Below, piece by piece: positions 19,279-29,303 of a stretch of DNA of 38,076 bases; position 1 is the stretch's first letter; each line of letters starts with the position of its first letter. The notes under the pieces were generated by a model. It was not told where the DNA came from and ran no database searches. It saw only the letters and a list, made by a program, of their open reading frames with translations. The position numbers and the translations under genes were made by a program. This DNA comes from Methanobacteriota archaeon. GTDB taxonomy: Archaea > Thermoplasmatota > Thermoplasmata > Methanomassiliicoccales > Methanomassiliicoccaceae. The DNA lies in the NCBI GenBank assembly GCA_012518185.1, contig JAAYTA010000047.1, positions 1 to 38,076 of the forward strand, given 5' to 3'.

Positions 19279-20169
19279 TTATTGGATAATCAGGAAGAGA
19301 AGGTTGCCGACAAATATCGACATTAGAACTGAAATAGTAATTGGTATTAGGAATGGAATTTTAGGAGTTACCCATATGGAATCAGCGCCCATCATTCTGA
19401 GTTCATTCACTTGATCAGTAATATCGCACGAATTCTGAGGAAATAACTCAACCTTTATCCTTCCATCTACTACGCTCTCCATTGGCCATACATGTTTATT
19501 CTGTATGTCGTCAATGAACATACGATATCCAAGAAACATAGTTGGAAACTCTATATCTTTTCTAAGTATATTGAGGATGAACATAGTAATTGGCACAATC
19601 AAGGTCAGTATAGCGGCATTGAAGAGGATCAATACGGGAAAGGGCAATATAAAATCCTTCATATTGACTGCAGCACCAATGAGAGGGAATCCATATCCCT
19701 GAGGATACATTGGAAACATGATGGTTAGCGCTATTAGGGCCTTAGCATCCGCTCCACCTTTTATTATATCGAATTGATAAAGTATGATGAATAGGAAGAA
19801 TAAGATAGGGATGAGGAGTAATTTCCATAAGTATAGATCACTGTGATATTTAGACACTAGCCAAGCTAGTGATACAAACGCTCCTATGTAGAGTACGAGA
19901 GGAGTTAAATTCACTCCATTTTCAAAAAATCCATCGCGATCCCAGAATATGTCTAAGAAGAATACTGCAATCGGGAACAGAATGAGATAATAGGCCGAGT
20001 TTACTTCATCGAGATATATTTGAGTTATTAGAAATATCATACCAAATATGCCGAGAACGATCCAGAAAATATCTGATGCCTCCCGGGTTTTCCAATCGGC
20101 GCGCGATGCTAGGAATAGTATAGCAACGGTTATGATAATTTTCGATGCAAGTATCCAATGCATTTGCAT
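19279..20169 (-). CDS. Archaeal A24-family prepilin/preflagellin peptidase
   Basis: Polytopic membrane protein with DWKTREASDIFW and IKGGADAKALIALTIMFP aspartate motifs. Confidence 0.85.
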   Translation of the reverse strand: MQMHWILASKIIITVAILFLASRADWKTREASDIFWIVLGIFGMIFLITQIYLDEVNSAYYLILFPIAVFFLDIFWDRDGFFENGVNLTPLVLYIGAFVSLAWLVSKYHSDLYLWKLLLIPILFFLFIILYQFDIIKGGADAKALIALTIMFPMYPQGYGFPLIGAAVNMKDFILPFPVLILFNAAILTLIVPITMFILNILRKDIEFPTMFLGYRMFIDDIQNKHVWPMESVVDGRIKVELFPQNSCDITDQVNELRMMGADSIWVTPKIPFLIPITISVLMSIFVGNLLFLIIQ

Positions 20170-20280
20170 GGGTGATGCTATGATGCCATAATAACTTTAA
20201 CCATAAATGCGGTTGAACCATGGAGATTCGCATTTTGTCAATCTTGAGTGATAGATGAACCCTTTTTAACTTATGACTCT

Positions 20281-21831
20281 ATGCAGGCGCTGATAATGCG
20301 AAGAGTTATAGCAACTATAATTTCTATTTTGGTAATACTAATCATCATAACACCGTCGGTAGCCTTAGCAGAGTCTGCAGAATCAACAGAGCCGATAAAC
20401 ATCATCGATGTTGGAAGATATGAAGGAAATATTGGAGCTTCAGAATCCATCAAATTTTATTGGGTACTATATAATTCGGGCACCAATCCATACTTAGTAA
20501 AGATCAACCCAGTAATCATTAATGAAACAGATGGCATGAGCACTTCAGTGACGGAAAATCATATAGTGCTTGATCCTGGCCAACATCAAACAATTACTGT
20601 GACGCTCGATGCTTCCCAGGGAGTTCCTACTCATCAATCTAATCTCGTAGTGAATTTTGAGATGAAAGACTTAAATTCTCCCCTACAGGCCTTCTCGATC
20701 AGTAAGACTGCTTCAGTTAGTGTCACTGCGCTATTTGATAAAGGGGGAGCTAAGATATTTGTTTGGGAAAATAACCTCCCTGCTCCATTGAATTCTATAT
20801 GGGGCACATTTCTAATTGTGTTATTGATATGGATAATCATCGCTTCTATCATTCATCTAATCATATTCCCTCTAGCGAGACGTATCGCTAGAATGTCCAA
20901 ATTTGGCATCAGCAATCGGATACTAAGAATAATTAGGATGCCAACATTGATAGTGATCACAACTTATGGATTGATCGACTCACTAGGTTTGCTCCCTATA
21001 TCTGCTAGCACACACGTGATTCTATGGCAGATCTATAGGATAATAACTATCTCCGTAATAGCGTGGGCAACATATCGCATCTTCAATGACATTATCATAG
21101 ATTTCGCAGAAAAATGGGCCAAGAGGACCGAGAATGGTATTGATGATGTCCTAGTACCTCTACTTCAGAAGATAGGAATGCTCATAATTCCAATATTCGC
21201 TATAGGAGCCGCTCTATCAGTAGTAGGCATTGATCTTACACTAGCAGTAGCCAGTCTTGGTGTAGTTGGGTTAGTAGTAGGGCTAGCTGCGCAACATAGT
21301 CTTGGAAACTTATTCTCTGGACTATTATTAATGCTGGATCGTCCCTTTAGAGTTGGCGATGTGGTAAAGTTAGAAACTGGGGAAATATGTAGGGTTCTAA
21401 AGGTCGGCTTGCGAACTACTCAGCTCCATAGTACATTTCAAAATAGCATAATCACTCTCCCTAATGATATGCTGGCCAATAGGAAAGTGGAAAATTGGTC
21501 CCGGCCTGATAATCGCCATTCACAGGGTACGGAGGTTAGAGTGGCATATGGGACTGATTTAGAGAAAGTACATAAACTCTTACTGCAAGTTGCAGATGAG
21601 CACCCTGATGTAGTCAAGGAGCCAAGTAAGATGCCGTACGTCCGTACTGCACGACTTGGGGAAACAGCAGTCGATTTCAAACTGTGGTATTGGGTGGACG
21701 TGGCGAATATGTGGCGCGTTGCATCTGATATGAGAATAGCTGTTGAAAAGAAACTCAGGCAGGAAGGTATCGAGATACCATTCCCACAATCTGTAGTGAC
21801 TTTGTATGACTCATCATCCAGGAGAGACTGA
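20281..21831 (+). CDS. MscS-family mechanosensitive ion channel with extracytoplasmic N-terminal domain
   Basis: Signal-like N-terminus, TM region, MscS core LGVVGLVVGLAAQHSLGNLFSGLLLMLDRPFRVGDVVKL and LPNDMLANRKVENWSR; start uncertain (20248 to 20296). Confidence 0.9.
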   Translation: MQALIMRRVIATIISILVILIIITPSVALAESAESTEPINIIDVGRYEGNIGASESIKFYWVLYNSGTNPYLVKINPVIINETDGMSTSVTENHIVLDPGQHQTITVTLDASQGVPTHQSNLVVNFEMKDLNSPLQAFSISKTASVSVTALFDKGGAKIFVWENNLPAPLNSIWGTFLIVLLIWIIIASIIHLIIFPLARRIARMSKFGISNRILRIIRMPTLIVITTYGLIDSLGLLPISASTHVILWQIYRIITISVIAWATYRIFNDIIIDFAEKWAKRTENGIDDVLVPLLQKIGMLIIPIFAIGAALSVVGIDLTLAVASLGVVGLVVGLAAQHSLGNLFSGLLLMLDRPFRVGDVVKLETGEICRVLKVGLRTTQLHSTFQNSIITLPNDMLANRKVENWSRPDNRHSQGTEVRVAYGTDLEKVHKLLLQVADEHPDVVKEPSKMPYVRTARLGETAVDFKLWYWVDVANMWRVASDMRIAVEKKLRQEGIEIPFPQSVVTLYDSSSRRD

Positions 21832-21885
21832 ATCTTTGATAAGTTACTTCTAGGTCACATGATTGTTATAACTTGAGGAATACGC

Positions 21886-22413
21886 ATGGATGTAATGAAT
21901 GCTATAAGGGGCAGAAGGAGCATTCGAAAGTTCCAATATAAGGAAATCCCAGCCAAAGTTCTAGAGGAATTATTAGAGGCAGCTCGCCTAGCTCCTTCAG
22001 CAGGAAATCGGCAGGCATGGGAACTTATCGTCATAACTGATCAGAATATTATCAGTAATCTTGTACCGATATGTAAGAATCAACAATTCATAAACGACTC
22101 TTCGGTCTTTTTAGCTGCGGTAACTGTGCCTGGTCAAAGATGGACAATGACAGATCTGACCATAATGATAGATCATGTTACGCTGGCTGCCTATGAAAAG
22201 GGACTAGGATCGTGTTGGATAGGTGCTTTTGATCAAGATGCCATAAATCAATTGCTTGGTGTTCCTGAAGATCGTTCAGTAGCAATAGGTCTTGCTCTGG
22301 GATATCCTGCTGAATATCCATCACCTCGTAGTCGCAAATCGCCTCAGGAACTTTTCCACTGGAATAAATATGGTCAACAAAAACAGTCACCAATACTGCG
22401 TAATGATCCATAA
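21886..22413 (+). CDS. Nitroreductase family protein
   Basis: MDVMNAIRGRRSIRKFQYKEIPAKVLEELLEAARLAPSAGNRQAWELIVI. Confidence 0.92.
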   Translation: MDVMNAIRGRRSIRKFQYKEIPAKVLEELLEAARLAPSAGNRQAWELIVITDQNIISNLVPICKNQQFINDSSVFLAAVTVPGQRWTMTDLTIMIDHVTLAAYEKGLGSCWIGAFDQDAINQLLGVPEDRSVAIGLALGYPAEYPSPRSRKSPQELFHWNKYGQQKQSPILRNDP

Positions 22414-22606
22414 AGCGTTCTTTAAATAAGTCTTTACTCGAGTGATATATGATGAACAAATAGTGATTCAATTTACTCATTCATGCGGGTCGACTTCCTA
22501 TAGTACTGATTAGAATATCTTTAAGATAGTGCTAAAATAGTCTTACATCAGGGAAACGCATTCCTCATGAGCACAATTCATACATAATCAACAGGGAGTA
22601 GCAATC

Positions 22607-23548
22607 ATGCCTGACTGTGATACTAAAATTGATCTGGTAGATATGATTCAACAGGCAGTCTCAATGATACCAGAAGGTCAAGTATCTACGTATGGGGACA
22701 TTGCTAAAGCATTAGGTGATGTAAGAGCTGCAAGAGCAGTTGGCGGCGTACTCTCCAATTTAGATGATTCAGTCAAGATACCAACTCATCGTGTTGTATA
22801 TTCTACGGGCGAGGTTGGACAACGAAATAATCTCGAATTCCGGAATATTCTTCGATCAGAAGGTGTCCCATTCTCTGATAAACGGGTTCGACTCAATGCT
22901 GCAAGATTTGTAAATTTTGATATTGAACCAATATTAATACGATTGAGGGAAGAGCAGAAGAATATCGCCGGTAGGGTTATACTTGATGATGATCCTGGAG
23001 ATCCAGATAATATTGCTGGATTAGATGTTTCGTATCAAGAGGATGATGCATTTGCAGCCATATGTATTATGGATCGACGTACGGGAAACTTCATTGAAGA
23101 AAAAACTCATCGATGTGATGTGAAGTTTCCGTACATACCTACATATCTGACGTATCGTGAGCTTCCAGCATTAGCGCCTCTCTTAGAAGATATTCCTGAC
23201 ACTATATACATGATGGATGGCCATGGCGTTCTCCATCCTCGCGGAGCCGGAATCGCATGCCAAATAGGTGTAATGATGGGGATACCTATCATTGGGGCAG
23301 CTAAGGCATTATTGGTCGGAGAAGTAGACAATATGGAGGCAGAACAATCTGCTATCCGAATGAATGGCAGTATTATGGGCTGCATGCTACGTCAAGGTCG
23401 AAAAGCGGCTTTTGTATCTCCCGGGAATCGTACATCGCTATCTAGAGCTGTAAAATTATGCTCTGAAACTCTAAATAAGGGTATACCTGCTCCACTCAAA
23501 CGTGCCCATGATTTAGCGAATAAGGTTCGTAGGGAAGCGTATTCATGA
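22607..23548 (+). CDS. Fusion of alkyltransferase-like (AGT/ATL) domain and endonuclease V
   Basis: N-terminal IPEGQVSTYGDIAKALGDVRAARAVGGVLSN...IPTHRVVYSTGEVG (AGT fold, Cys replaced by Thr); C-terminal IAGLDVSY...YRELPALAPL...MMDGHGVLHPRGAGIACQIGV (EndoV). Confidence 0.93.
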   Translation: MPDCDTKIDLVDMIQQAVSMIPEGQVSTYGDIAKALGDVRAARAVGGVLSNLDDSVKIPTHRVVYSTGEVGQRNNLEFRNILRSEGVPFSDKRVRLNAARFVNFDIEPILIRLREEQKNIAGRVILDDDPGDPDNIAGLDVSYQEDDAFAAICIMDRRTGNFIEEKTHRCDVKFPYIPTYLTYRELPALAPLLEDIPDTIYMMDGHGVLHPRGAGIACQIGVMMGIPIIGAAKALLVGEVDNMEAEQSAIRMNGSIMGCMLRQGRKAAFVSPGNRTSLSRAVKLCSETLNKGIPAPLKRAHDLANKVRREAYS

Positions 23549-24438
23549 GAATTCTTATATTTGGCGCAGGGGCAGTTGGCCGTGTTCTGGCAGCTATGCT
23601 ATCACCTCATAATGAACTCGATATAGCGGCAAGGGATCCCAAACTCTCCCTGATTGAAAGAGAGGGTATATTTGTTCATGGAGCAGCAGATCGTAAAATA
23701 TGGCCAGGAACGAAGCCACAGGGAATATATGATATTGTAATAATAGCGACAAAGGCTTTTGATATAATTAGAGCATCAGAGTCAGTAAATGAATTTATAG
23801 ATGAGAATTCTACAATAGTATCACCTCAAAATGGACTAAGTCACGTGGATATATTGACTGATTATTTTGGACATAAAGTCATATTAGCTCCCACTACTAT
23901 TGGTGCTACATCTACAGGTCCCAACTCAGCCAGACTAGTCTCATTAGGAATGACATTTATAGGTTCTTCATCTGGAGACATGGATAGAGAAAAAACAGTG
24001 GCAAAGCTCTTCGACCATGCAGAACTTCCAAACAATATATCTAATAATATTATCGGTGAAGTCTGGACTAAGGCTATAGTTAACGCTTGCATAAATCCTA
24101 TAGCTGCCCTTGCGGGAGTTCCTAATGGAACTCTATTAGAGCGTAATTCATTACTCACTATTGCTGAGAAGGCGTGTTATGAAGCTGCTGAAGCTGCTAT
24201 AGTCAATCACATCGAATTAACTCATATAGATGTATTCGAGTGGGTAAAAGAAGTTATGCGTTCCACTTCAGAAAATCGATGCAGCATGTTACAAGATCTC
24301 GAAAGTGGGCGCCGAACAGAAATAGATGAAATCAATGGCGTATTGATAAAAAAAGGAGAGTCAAACGGAATATCTATGGATGTCAACAGGGCATTATGGA
24401 CCATGATTCGAACGGCAGAAGGTCGTCGATTACCATAA
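23545..24438 (+). CDS. 2-dehydropantoate 2-reductase (ketopantoate reductase)
   Basis: MRILIFGAGAVGRVLAAML Rossmann motif; KAIVNACINPIAALAGVPNG signature. Confidence 0.9.
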   Translation: MRILIFGAGAVGRVLAAMLSPHNELDIAARDPKLSLIEREGIFVHGAADRKIWPGTKPQGIYDIVIIATKAFDIIRASESVNEFIDENSTIVSPQNGLSHVDILTDYFGHKVILAPTTIGATSTGPNSARLVSLGMTFIGSSSGDMDREKTVAKLFDHAELPNNISNNIIGEVWTKAIVNACINPIAALAGVPNGTLLERNSLLTIAEKACYEAAEAAIVNHIELTHIDVFEWVKEVMRSTSENRCSMLQDLESGRRTEIDEINGVLIKKGESNGISMDVNRALWTMIRTAEGRRLP

Positions 24439-24600
24439 TTAAGACCTATAGATGCCCGGAAGTCTGACTTAAAATTATGTTTCTCAACTCCAAGATTATG
24501 TCAATCGCACTTTGCTTTTCATAAGGGTTAAATAACTAAGCTATGTTATCTTCAAAAATTATACGAAAAGTCGTAACGGAACGAGATGGAGCTGAGGTCC

Positions 24601-25023
24601 GTGATTGATTACTTGGACGAGAAGATAATCGAAGTATTGAAGAGGGATTCTAGGAGACCCTTCGTTGATATAGCGAACCAGTTGAAAGTATCAGAGGGCA
24701 CAATACGATCAAGGGTGCGTAAACTTGTTGATGAAGATATAATCCAATCATTCACTATCAAAACATCTAGCAAGAATGTCAAAGCAATAATCGAAGTAAA
24801 AATCGATGTCAATATTAATACATCAGATGTTGCTGCTAATATTGCTAAATTTGAGGGCGTATCTGAGGTATTTGAAGTAACTGGAGAGGAGGATGTAGTA
24901 GCTATCATAGATGTAACTTCATCTCCACAACTCAATGAAATAATTGAGCGAATTCGGCGATTTGATAACGTGGTATCGACTAGGACGCGGCTCATACTCA
25001 AAGAACATTTTGGAGGTACCTGA
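24601..25023 (+). CDS. lysM: Lrp/AsnC-type regulator resembling LysM
   Basis: LDEKIIEVLKRDSRRPFVDIANQLKVSEGTIRSRVRKLVDEDIIQSFTI; directly upstream of lysine genes. GTG 24601 after GAGGT preferred (the track uses 24586). Confidence 0.78.
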   Translation: MIDYLDEKIIEVLKRDSRRPFVDIANQLKVSEGTIRSRVRKLVDEDIIQSFTIKTSSKNVKAIIEVKIDVNINTSDVAANIAKFEGVSEVFEVTGEEDVVAIIDVTSSPQLNEIIERIRRFDNVVSTRTRLILKEHFGGT

Positions 25024-25024
25024 A

Positions 25025-25897
25025 ATGTTCTCTGGATTAGCAACTGCCTTGATAACTCCAATGCTGGCTGATAGTAGCATTGATGAAGAAGGCCTTCGAC
25101 AATTAGTAAGATTTCAGGAGGATAGAGGTGTCCAAGCGCTGATCCCCTGCGGATCAACGGGAGAGTCAGCCACGCTGAATCATGAGGAACACCTAGAAGT
25201 AATCAAGATAGTAATAGATGAAGCCAAGAGCGCTAAAATAATTGCCGGTACGGGCTCCAATTCCACCATCGAGGCGGTACATCTTAGTAAAGGGGCTCAG
25301 GATTTGGGAGCAGATGCTCTGCTATCTGTATCTCCATATTATAATCGTCCTACGTCCACAGGCATCATAAATCACTTTGAAGCCATATCTGACGCAGTAG
25401 ACATTCCTATCATAGTATACAATATCCCATCCCGTACAGGATCCAACATCGTCTCTTCAACCATGCTAGAACTTGCAAAGTTACCAAACATCGCTGGAGT
25501 CAAAGAAGCTTCGGGAGATATAGCACAGATCGCCCGCATTGTGGCTGGTGCTCCTAAAGATTTTGTTGTATTGTCGGGCGATGATGTAATGACTCTCCCT
25601 GCTATGGCACTAGGAGCAAAAGGCGTTATTTCTGTATCCTCTAATATAATTCCAGAGCTTATGCTTCGAATGGTCAATGCGATGCTCGAGGGGCGCTTGG
25701 AAGATGCTAGACAGATAAACAAAGAATTAATGCCACTGTTCTCAGCCTTATTCTTAGAAACAAATCCACAACCTGTCAAGACGGCTGCTAGGCTCATGGG
25801 CCTACCTGCTGGTCCATTACGAATGCCATTATGTGAAATGGATGCGAGGAATTTAGAATCCTTAAAAAAGATACTGGCTCAATATAAATTGATCTGA
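25025..25897 (+). CDS. dapA: 4-hydroxy-tetrahydrodipicolinate synthase
   Basis: MFSGLATALITPML...ALIPCGSTGESATL...PIIVYNIPSRTG...IAGVKEASGD; ATG at 25025 after GGAGGT. Confidence 0.93.
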   Translation: MFSGLATALITPMLADSSIDEEGLRQLVRFQEDRGVQALIPCGSTGESATLNHEEHLEVIKIVIDEAKSAKIIAGTGSNSTIEAVHLSKGAQDLGADALLSVSPYYNRPTSTGIINHFEAISDAVDIPIIVYNIPSRTGSNIVSSTMLELAKLPNIAGVKEASGDIAQIARIVAGAPKDFVVLSGDDVMTLPAMALGAKGVISVSSNIIPELMLRMVNAMLEGRLEDARQINKELMPLFSALFLETNPQPVKTAARLMGLPAGPLRMPLCEMDARNLESLKKILAQYKLI

Positions 25898-25911
25898 ATA
25901 GGAGGGAATTC

Positions 25912-26691
25912 ATGATCAGAGTTGTTATTGGCGGAGCTACTGGTAAGTTGGGCAGTCTAGTCTGTACTCTTTTGCAAGAACAGGATGATATGCTCTTAGT
26001 AGGTGCTGTTGTATCTGACAATAGCATCAACATTGGAAAGAAGGTTGCTCCAGGAGTGCATGCAGTTGGAGCCTCCAATTTACCCGACGTATTGAAGGAA
26101 GCTGATGTTTACGTAGACCTAACTTCTCCGTCTGCTGCTGAGAAAAATATTCCTAAGATAGCAAGAAATGGATTAGCCTATATCATAGGAACAACTGGTA
26201 TATCTACATCTTCACTTGACTCATTCGGCTCCATGCTAATGGAGAATAAAGGATCTGCAGTACTGGCTTCAAATTTCTCTGTTGGAGTTAATGTATTTTT
26301 TAAGACATGTGAGCAACTCTCTCAGTCCTTACCAGGATATGATGTAGAGATCATCGAATTACATCATAATAAGAAGATGGATGCTCCATCTGGTACAGCT
26401 CGAGAAGCTGCGGAAACTATCTCCAGAATCACTAACGCTGATGGCTTAATGTGCGGAAGAGAAGGAGAAATAGGGGCAAGAGGAAAGGAGATTGGGATAC
26501 ATTCTGCTCGCTTGGGAGATGTGGTGGGTGAGCATACAGTAATATTTGCTGGTCATAAGGAACGTATCGAACTAACTCATCGTGCCCATTCTAGAGAAGC
26601 ATTTGCCGAAGGATGTATTGTTGCTATCCGTTGGGTAGCAGGCCGCAATGATGGTAAAATTCACACTATGAGGGAGGTATTAGGGATATGA
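25912..26691 (+). CDS. dapB: 4-hydroxy-tetrahydrodipicolinate reductase
   Basis: IRVVIGGATGKLGSLV, ELHHNKKMDAPSGTA signature. Confidence 0.96.
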   Translation: MIRVVIGGATGKLGSLVCTLLQEQDDMLLVGAVVSDNSINIGKKVAPGVHAVGASNLPDVLKEADVYVDLTSPSAAEKNIPKIARNGLAYIIGTTGISTSSLDSFGSMLMENKGSAVLASNFSVGVNVFFKTCEQLSQSLPGYDVEIIELHHNKKMDAPSGTAREAAETISRITNADGLMCGREGEIGARGKEIGIHSARLGDVVGEHTVIFAGHKERIELTHRAHSREAFAEGCIVAIRWVAGRNDGKIHTMREVLGI

Positions 26692-28043
26692 TCAAGGTTA
26701 TGAAATTTGGGGGATCATCTATGGGGAACATTGATGCCCTGAAGAGAACCTCATCTATAATTGCCAATGATCCTGCAAAGAAGGTGATAGTGGTATCGGC
26801 AATGTCTGGAGTCACCAACTACCTTATAAAATGCATATCGGAACGACCTGATCCATCGTCCATGATCGATCACCTTAAGCACAAATATCATACTGCCGTT
26901 CAGGATCTATTATCAGGAGATCATTTTAAAGTCTGTATGCAAGAGATTGATACTAGCTTATCTGCACTTAGTGAGCAATTAAAAATTCGCTGGGAAGCAG
27001 ATTCTGACCCAGTTTTGGAAGATAGAATATTTTGCTGGGGGGAAAGACTCAGTGCTATCCTTCTATCTAACATACTTGCGGGAAGAGGCATTTCATCGGT
27101 TGCTATGTCATCGGAGGAGGCAGGTATAATAGCTGAAGGTACTCCAACCAATGGCTCGGCTGATTTAGAATTAACTCATGCCAATCTCTCTAGAACTGTG
27201 ATACCGTTGTTGGATAAAGGAATCACTCCAGTCATTACAGGATATTATGGCGTCAATAATAATGGAAATCCAGTTACGTTTGGTAGAGGTGGCTCAGATT
27301 ATTCTGGCTCAGTGATTGCTAACTGCATAGATGCAGATTGTTATGAGGTATGGACTGATGTTGATGGTTTCATGACCTCTGATCCTCGAATCGTACCAGA
27401 AGCGAGAACGGTCGATGAAATGGATTATGGAGAAGCTGCCGAACTGGCTTATTTTGGAGCTAAGGTATTACATCCTCGGACAGTAGAACCAGTGCGCCAA
27501 AAGTCAATTCCTCTCATAGTAAAGAATACATTCAATCCAGATGGGCATGGAACATTAGTTAGGAATCAAAAATGCAATTCAACCGAAATTGTCCGGAGCG
27601 TGGCTTCTAAGGGAGACCTATCCATTATCAAAATATATTCTTCCGAAATTGTGTACAATCCTGGCCTAATATCGCGACTCATTGCGTCAGTAAGCGAGGC
27701 CGCAGTCAATACTTATGCTATATCTACCTCTCTGAGCACACTAGCGGTTGTACTTCCAACGCCCGCCATTCCCTGCGTTTTGAGTAAGCTCAATGCACTG
27801 CACGAGAATCAGATTGAAAAGATGACTGTCAAGAATAATGTATCTCTGATATGCTGCGTTGGAGATAACATGATAAATACATTCGGCGTTGCTGCAAAAG
27901 TATTCTCCACAGTCTCGGCCACGGGAGCTAATGTAGAGATGATCTCGGAAGGAGCATCAGATGTAGCGCTCAACTTTATGGTTCCCAGTGAGATGGCTGA
28001 AGATGTTATAAGGAGCATTCATAGAAAATTCATAGGTGGTTGA
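26688..28043 (+). CDS. lysC: Aspartate kinase with C-terminal ACT domains
   Basis: KVMKFGGSSMGN, FGRGGSDYSGSVIA, VWTDVDGFMTSDPR motifs. Confidence 0.93.
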   Translation: MIKVMKFGGSSMGNIDALKRTSSIIANDPAKKVIVVSAMSGVTNYLIKCISERPDPSSMIDHLKHKYHTAVQDLLSGDHFKVCMQEIDTSLSALSEQLKIRWEADSDPVLEDRIFCWGERLSAILLSNILAGRGISSVAMSSEEAGIIAEGTPTNGSADLELTHANLSRTVIPLLDKGITPVITGYYGVNNNGNPVTFGRGGSDYSGSVIANCIDADCYEVWTDVDGFMTSDPRIVPEARTVDEMDYGEAAELAYFGAKVLHPRTVEPVRQKSIPLIVKNTFNPDGHGTLVRNQKCNSTEIVRSVASKGDLSIIKIYSSEIVYNPGLISRLIASVSEAAVNTYAISTSLSTLAVVLPTPAIPCVLSKLNALHENQIEKMTVKNNVSLICCVGDNMINTFGVAAKVFSTVSATGANVEMISEGASDVALNFMVPSEMAEDVIRSIHRKFIGG

Positions 28044-29303
28044 ATGAGGGATTTCGAATGTATTGATAATCACATGATCATAGGAGGCATAAGAGCAGCA
28101 GACTTAGCAGAAGAATATGGTACTCCTATATTTGTAACAGACGAAGAAGCTGTAAGAGAAAATTATAGGGCCATATATCAGGCATTTTCACGTCGGATGC
28201 CCACCCGTATTAATTATGCATGCAAGGCTAATAGTAATTTAGCTATATTGCGCATCCTTGAACAAGAGGGAAGCTGTATAGATGCAGTATCTATAGGCGA
28301 AGTAGAGGCATGCTTACGTGCAGGCTTCTCACCAGATCGGATACTCTATACTGGTGTCAATGTCTCTAACCATGAATTGGCAGCACTGGTGAATCGAAAC
28401 GTAATGATCAATATAGATTCCATGTCGGAATTAGAAAGATTGGCTGAAATAACTTCAAATGCCAACATATCGTTCCGCATGAATCCCGAAGTTGGAGCGG
28501 GCTACCATGAGAAAGTGGTGACAGGCGCTCGTTCAACTAAATTTGGAATTCCTAAAAATAAAATTATCGATGCCTATGCTAGGGCCATCGAACTCGACTT
28601 CTGCCCAGTAGGATTACATGCTCACATTGGTGCCGGAGTCCAAGATGTTAAGCCCTTTGCAAATGTGACTGATGTCTTAGTATCTGTAGCACAAGAGCTT
28701 GAGACAAAGCTTGGGATACAATTGGATTTCATAGACATTGGCGGAGGCATAGGAATTCCTTATTATCCAGATGAAGAGCCTATGGATCTTGAACTGCTAG
28801 CTGATGAAGTCACATCTAGGATTAGTAATGGGACTTCGGCAAAAAACGTAGTCCTAGAGCCTGGCAGGTACATCATAGGAGATACTACTGTATTACTCAC
28901 AACCGTGGTTGATCTGAAAGAGACACCAGATAAATGGTTCGCTGGAGTTGATGCTGGATTCAATACGCTAGTCCGCCCTGCTTTTTATGGCTCCTATCAT
29001 CATGCGACAGTAGCTAATAAATTCGAATTACCAGGAGAATTAACTTATGATATTGTAGGGCCGATATGCGAAACAGGAGATCATCTAGCTAAAGATCGTC
29101 TACTGCCTCGGCTTGAAGAAGGAGACGTTATAGCCGTATATGATGCGGGAGCATACGGCTTCAGCATGAGTTCCCAATATAATATGAGGCCAAAATGTCG
29201 CGAAGTACTTGTACGAAAGGGGAGTTCGAATCTTATACGAGAGAGGGAGAGTATTGACGACTTGCTGCGTCAAGATCGAATACCGTCCAGGTTGATGATA
29301 TGA
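28044..29303 (+). CDS. lysA: Diaminopimelate decarboxylase
   Basis: YACKANSNLAILRILEQEG, RMNPEVGAGYHEKVVTGARSTKFGI, GPICETGDHLAKDR. Confidence 0.95.
   Translation: MRDFECIDNHMIIGGIRAADLAEEYGTPIFVTDEEAVRENYRAIYQAFSRRMPTRINYACKANSNLAILRILEQEGSCIDAVSIGEVEACLRAGFSPDRILYTGVNVSNHELAALVNRNVMINIDSMSELERLAEITSNANISFRMNPEVGAGYHEKVVTGARSTKFGIPKNKIIDAYARAIELDFCPVGLHAHIGAGVQDVKPFANVTDVLVSVAQELETKLGIQLDFIDIGGGIGIPYYPDEEPMDLELLADEVTSRISNGTSAKNVVLEPGRYIIGDTTVLLTTVVDLKETPDKWFAGVDAGFNTLVRPAFYGSYHHATVANKFELPGELTYDIVGPICETGDHLAKDRLLPRLEEGDVIAVYDAGAYGFSMSSQYNMRPKCREVLVRKGSSNLIRERESIDDLLRQDRIPSRLMI

Noticed and set aside
24543-24608. Short ORF MLSSKIIRKVVTERDGAEVRD overlapping the start of lysM, considered as a lysine leader peptide
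   Set aside because: Only two scattered Lys codons, no run. The best TATA-like element (TTAAATAA at 24528) would place the TSS downstream of this ATG.
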